Positions 63,834 through 64,000 of a DNA stretch of 64,000 bases are shown here, in pieces. Source of the stretch: Pomacea canaliculata (Eukaryota > Mollusca > Gastropoda > Architaenioglossa > Ampullariidae). The position numbers and the translations under genes are program-made. Each line of letters begins with the position of its first letter. The first letter of the stretch is position 1. The notes beneath the pieces are model-generated. The model ran no database searches, was not told the origin of the DNA, and saw only the letters and a program-made list of their open reading frames with translations. The DNA lies in contig NC_037590.1 of assembly GCF_003073045.1 (NCBI RefSeq), positions 39,362,751 to 39,426,750 on the forward strand. Direction: 5' to 3'.

Positions 63834-64000
63834 TTCTTGTTTAGTGGATCAAATCTGCATCATCGCAAAAACGGCAAATAAGAAAGTGTTTTCTCGCGTT
63901 TGGTGTTACGCTTTGAGGGGAAACACAATAGTTCCTGAATAAAAATGGGGTTAAAGCGAGGGCGCGATCTCTAATGTCAAAGCGAAACGTGCATTTTATT

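Overview
This is a window of animal nuclear DNA, AT-rich outside a few CpG-rich patches, with split genes, GT-AG introns and many interspersed repeats. The gene content (a TspanC8 tetraspanin and an invertebrate-type HELZ helicase) and the tRNA-derived SINEs fit a lophotrochozoan, most likely a mollusc; that placement is inference. Nothing suggests bacterial, phage or plasmid DNA.

Layout. From 1 to about 1,260 there is no supported gene. From 6,717 to 15,631 on the minus strand lies a complete tetraspanin of the eight-cysteine TspanC8 class: eight coding exons, all introns phase 0, 271 residues, with a probable long 3'UTR running down towards 1.3 kb. Its start codon faces, across 356 bp holding a perfect CRE (TGACGTCA), a two-exon plus-strand gene (15,988-17,011) for a 163-residue membrane protein that I do not recognise. 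From 17,012 to about 31,700 there is no intact gene. This stretch holds probable tail-to-tail 3'UTRs meeting near 22.75 kb, a decayed non-LTR retrotransposon (about 21.2-22.45 kb) and a nuclear-receptor ligand-binding-domain retropseudogene (27,868-28,547).

From 31,720 to 46,775 on the minus strand is a HELZ orthologue: 22 coding exons, about 1,758 residues. It has N-terminal TPR-like helices, a C2H2 finger, a CCCH finger, a complete Upf1-like SF1 helicase core and a long Pro/Ser/Gln-rich C-terminal exon. All splice phases agree except at one point: a run of five G in exon 3 shifts the frame by one base, and four G would restore it. An intron of this gene carries a 373-bp hAT-type MITE with perfect 16-bp TIRs and an 8-bp target duplication.

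From 46.8 to 64 kb the DNA is mostly non-coding and repeat-rich: two copies of a tRNA-derived SINE with an (AACC)n tail, other SINE-like units, a (CAA)n microsatellite, a minisatellite whose 34-bp period carries a CRE-like site in each unit (61.12-61.35 kb), a possible TATA promoter with 5'UTR exon (about 56.65-57.10 kb) and a possible first coding exon (63,534-63,677) of a plus-strand gene that leaves the window.

The tetraspanin family acts at the membrane with ADAM10, and HELZ acts in cytoplasmic mRNA control. Apart from the shared promoter of the tetraspanin and its divergent neighbour, nothing in the sequence links these genes functionally. I found no convincing new multi-gene system; the best leads are the unrecognised membrane protein with its CRE-bearing bidirectional promoter, the CRE minisatellite, the HELZ frame break and the SINE family with a 3' hairpin.
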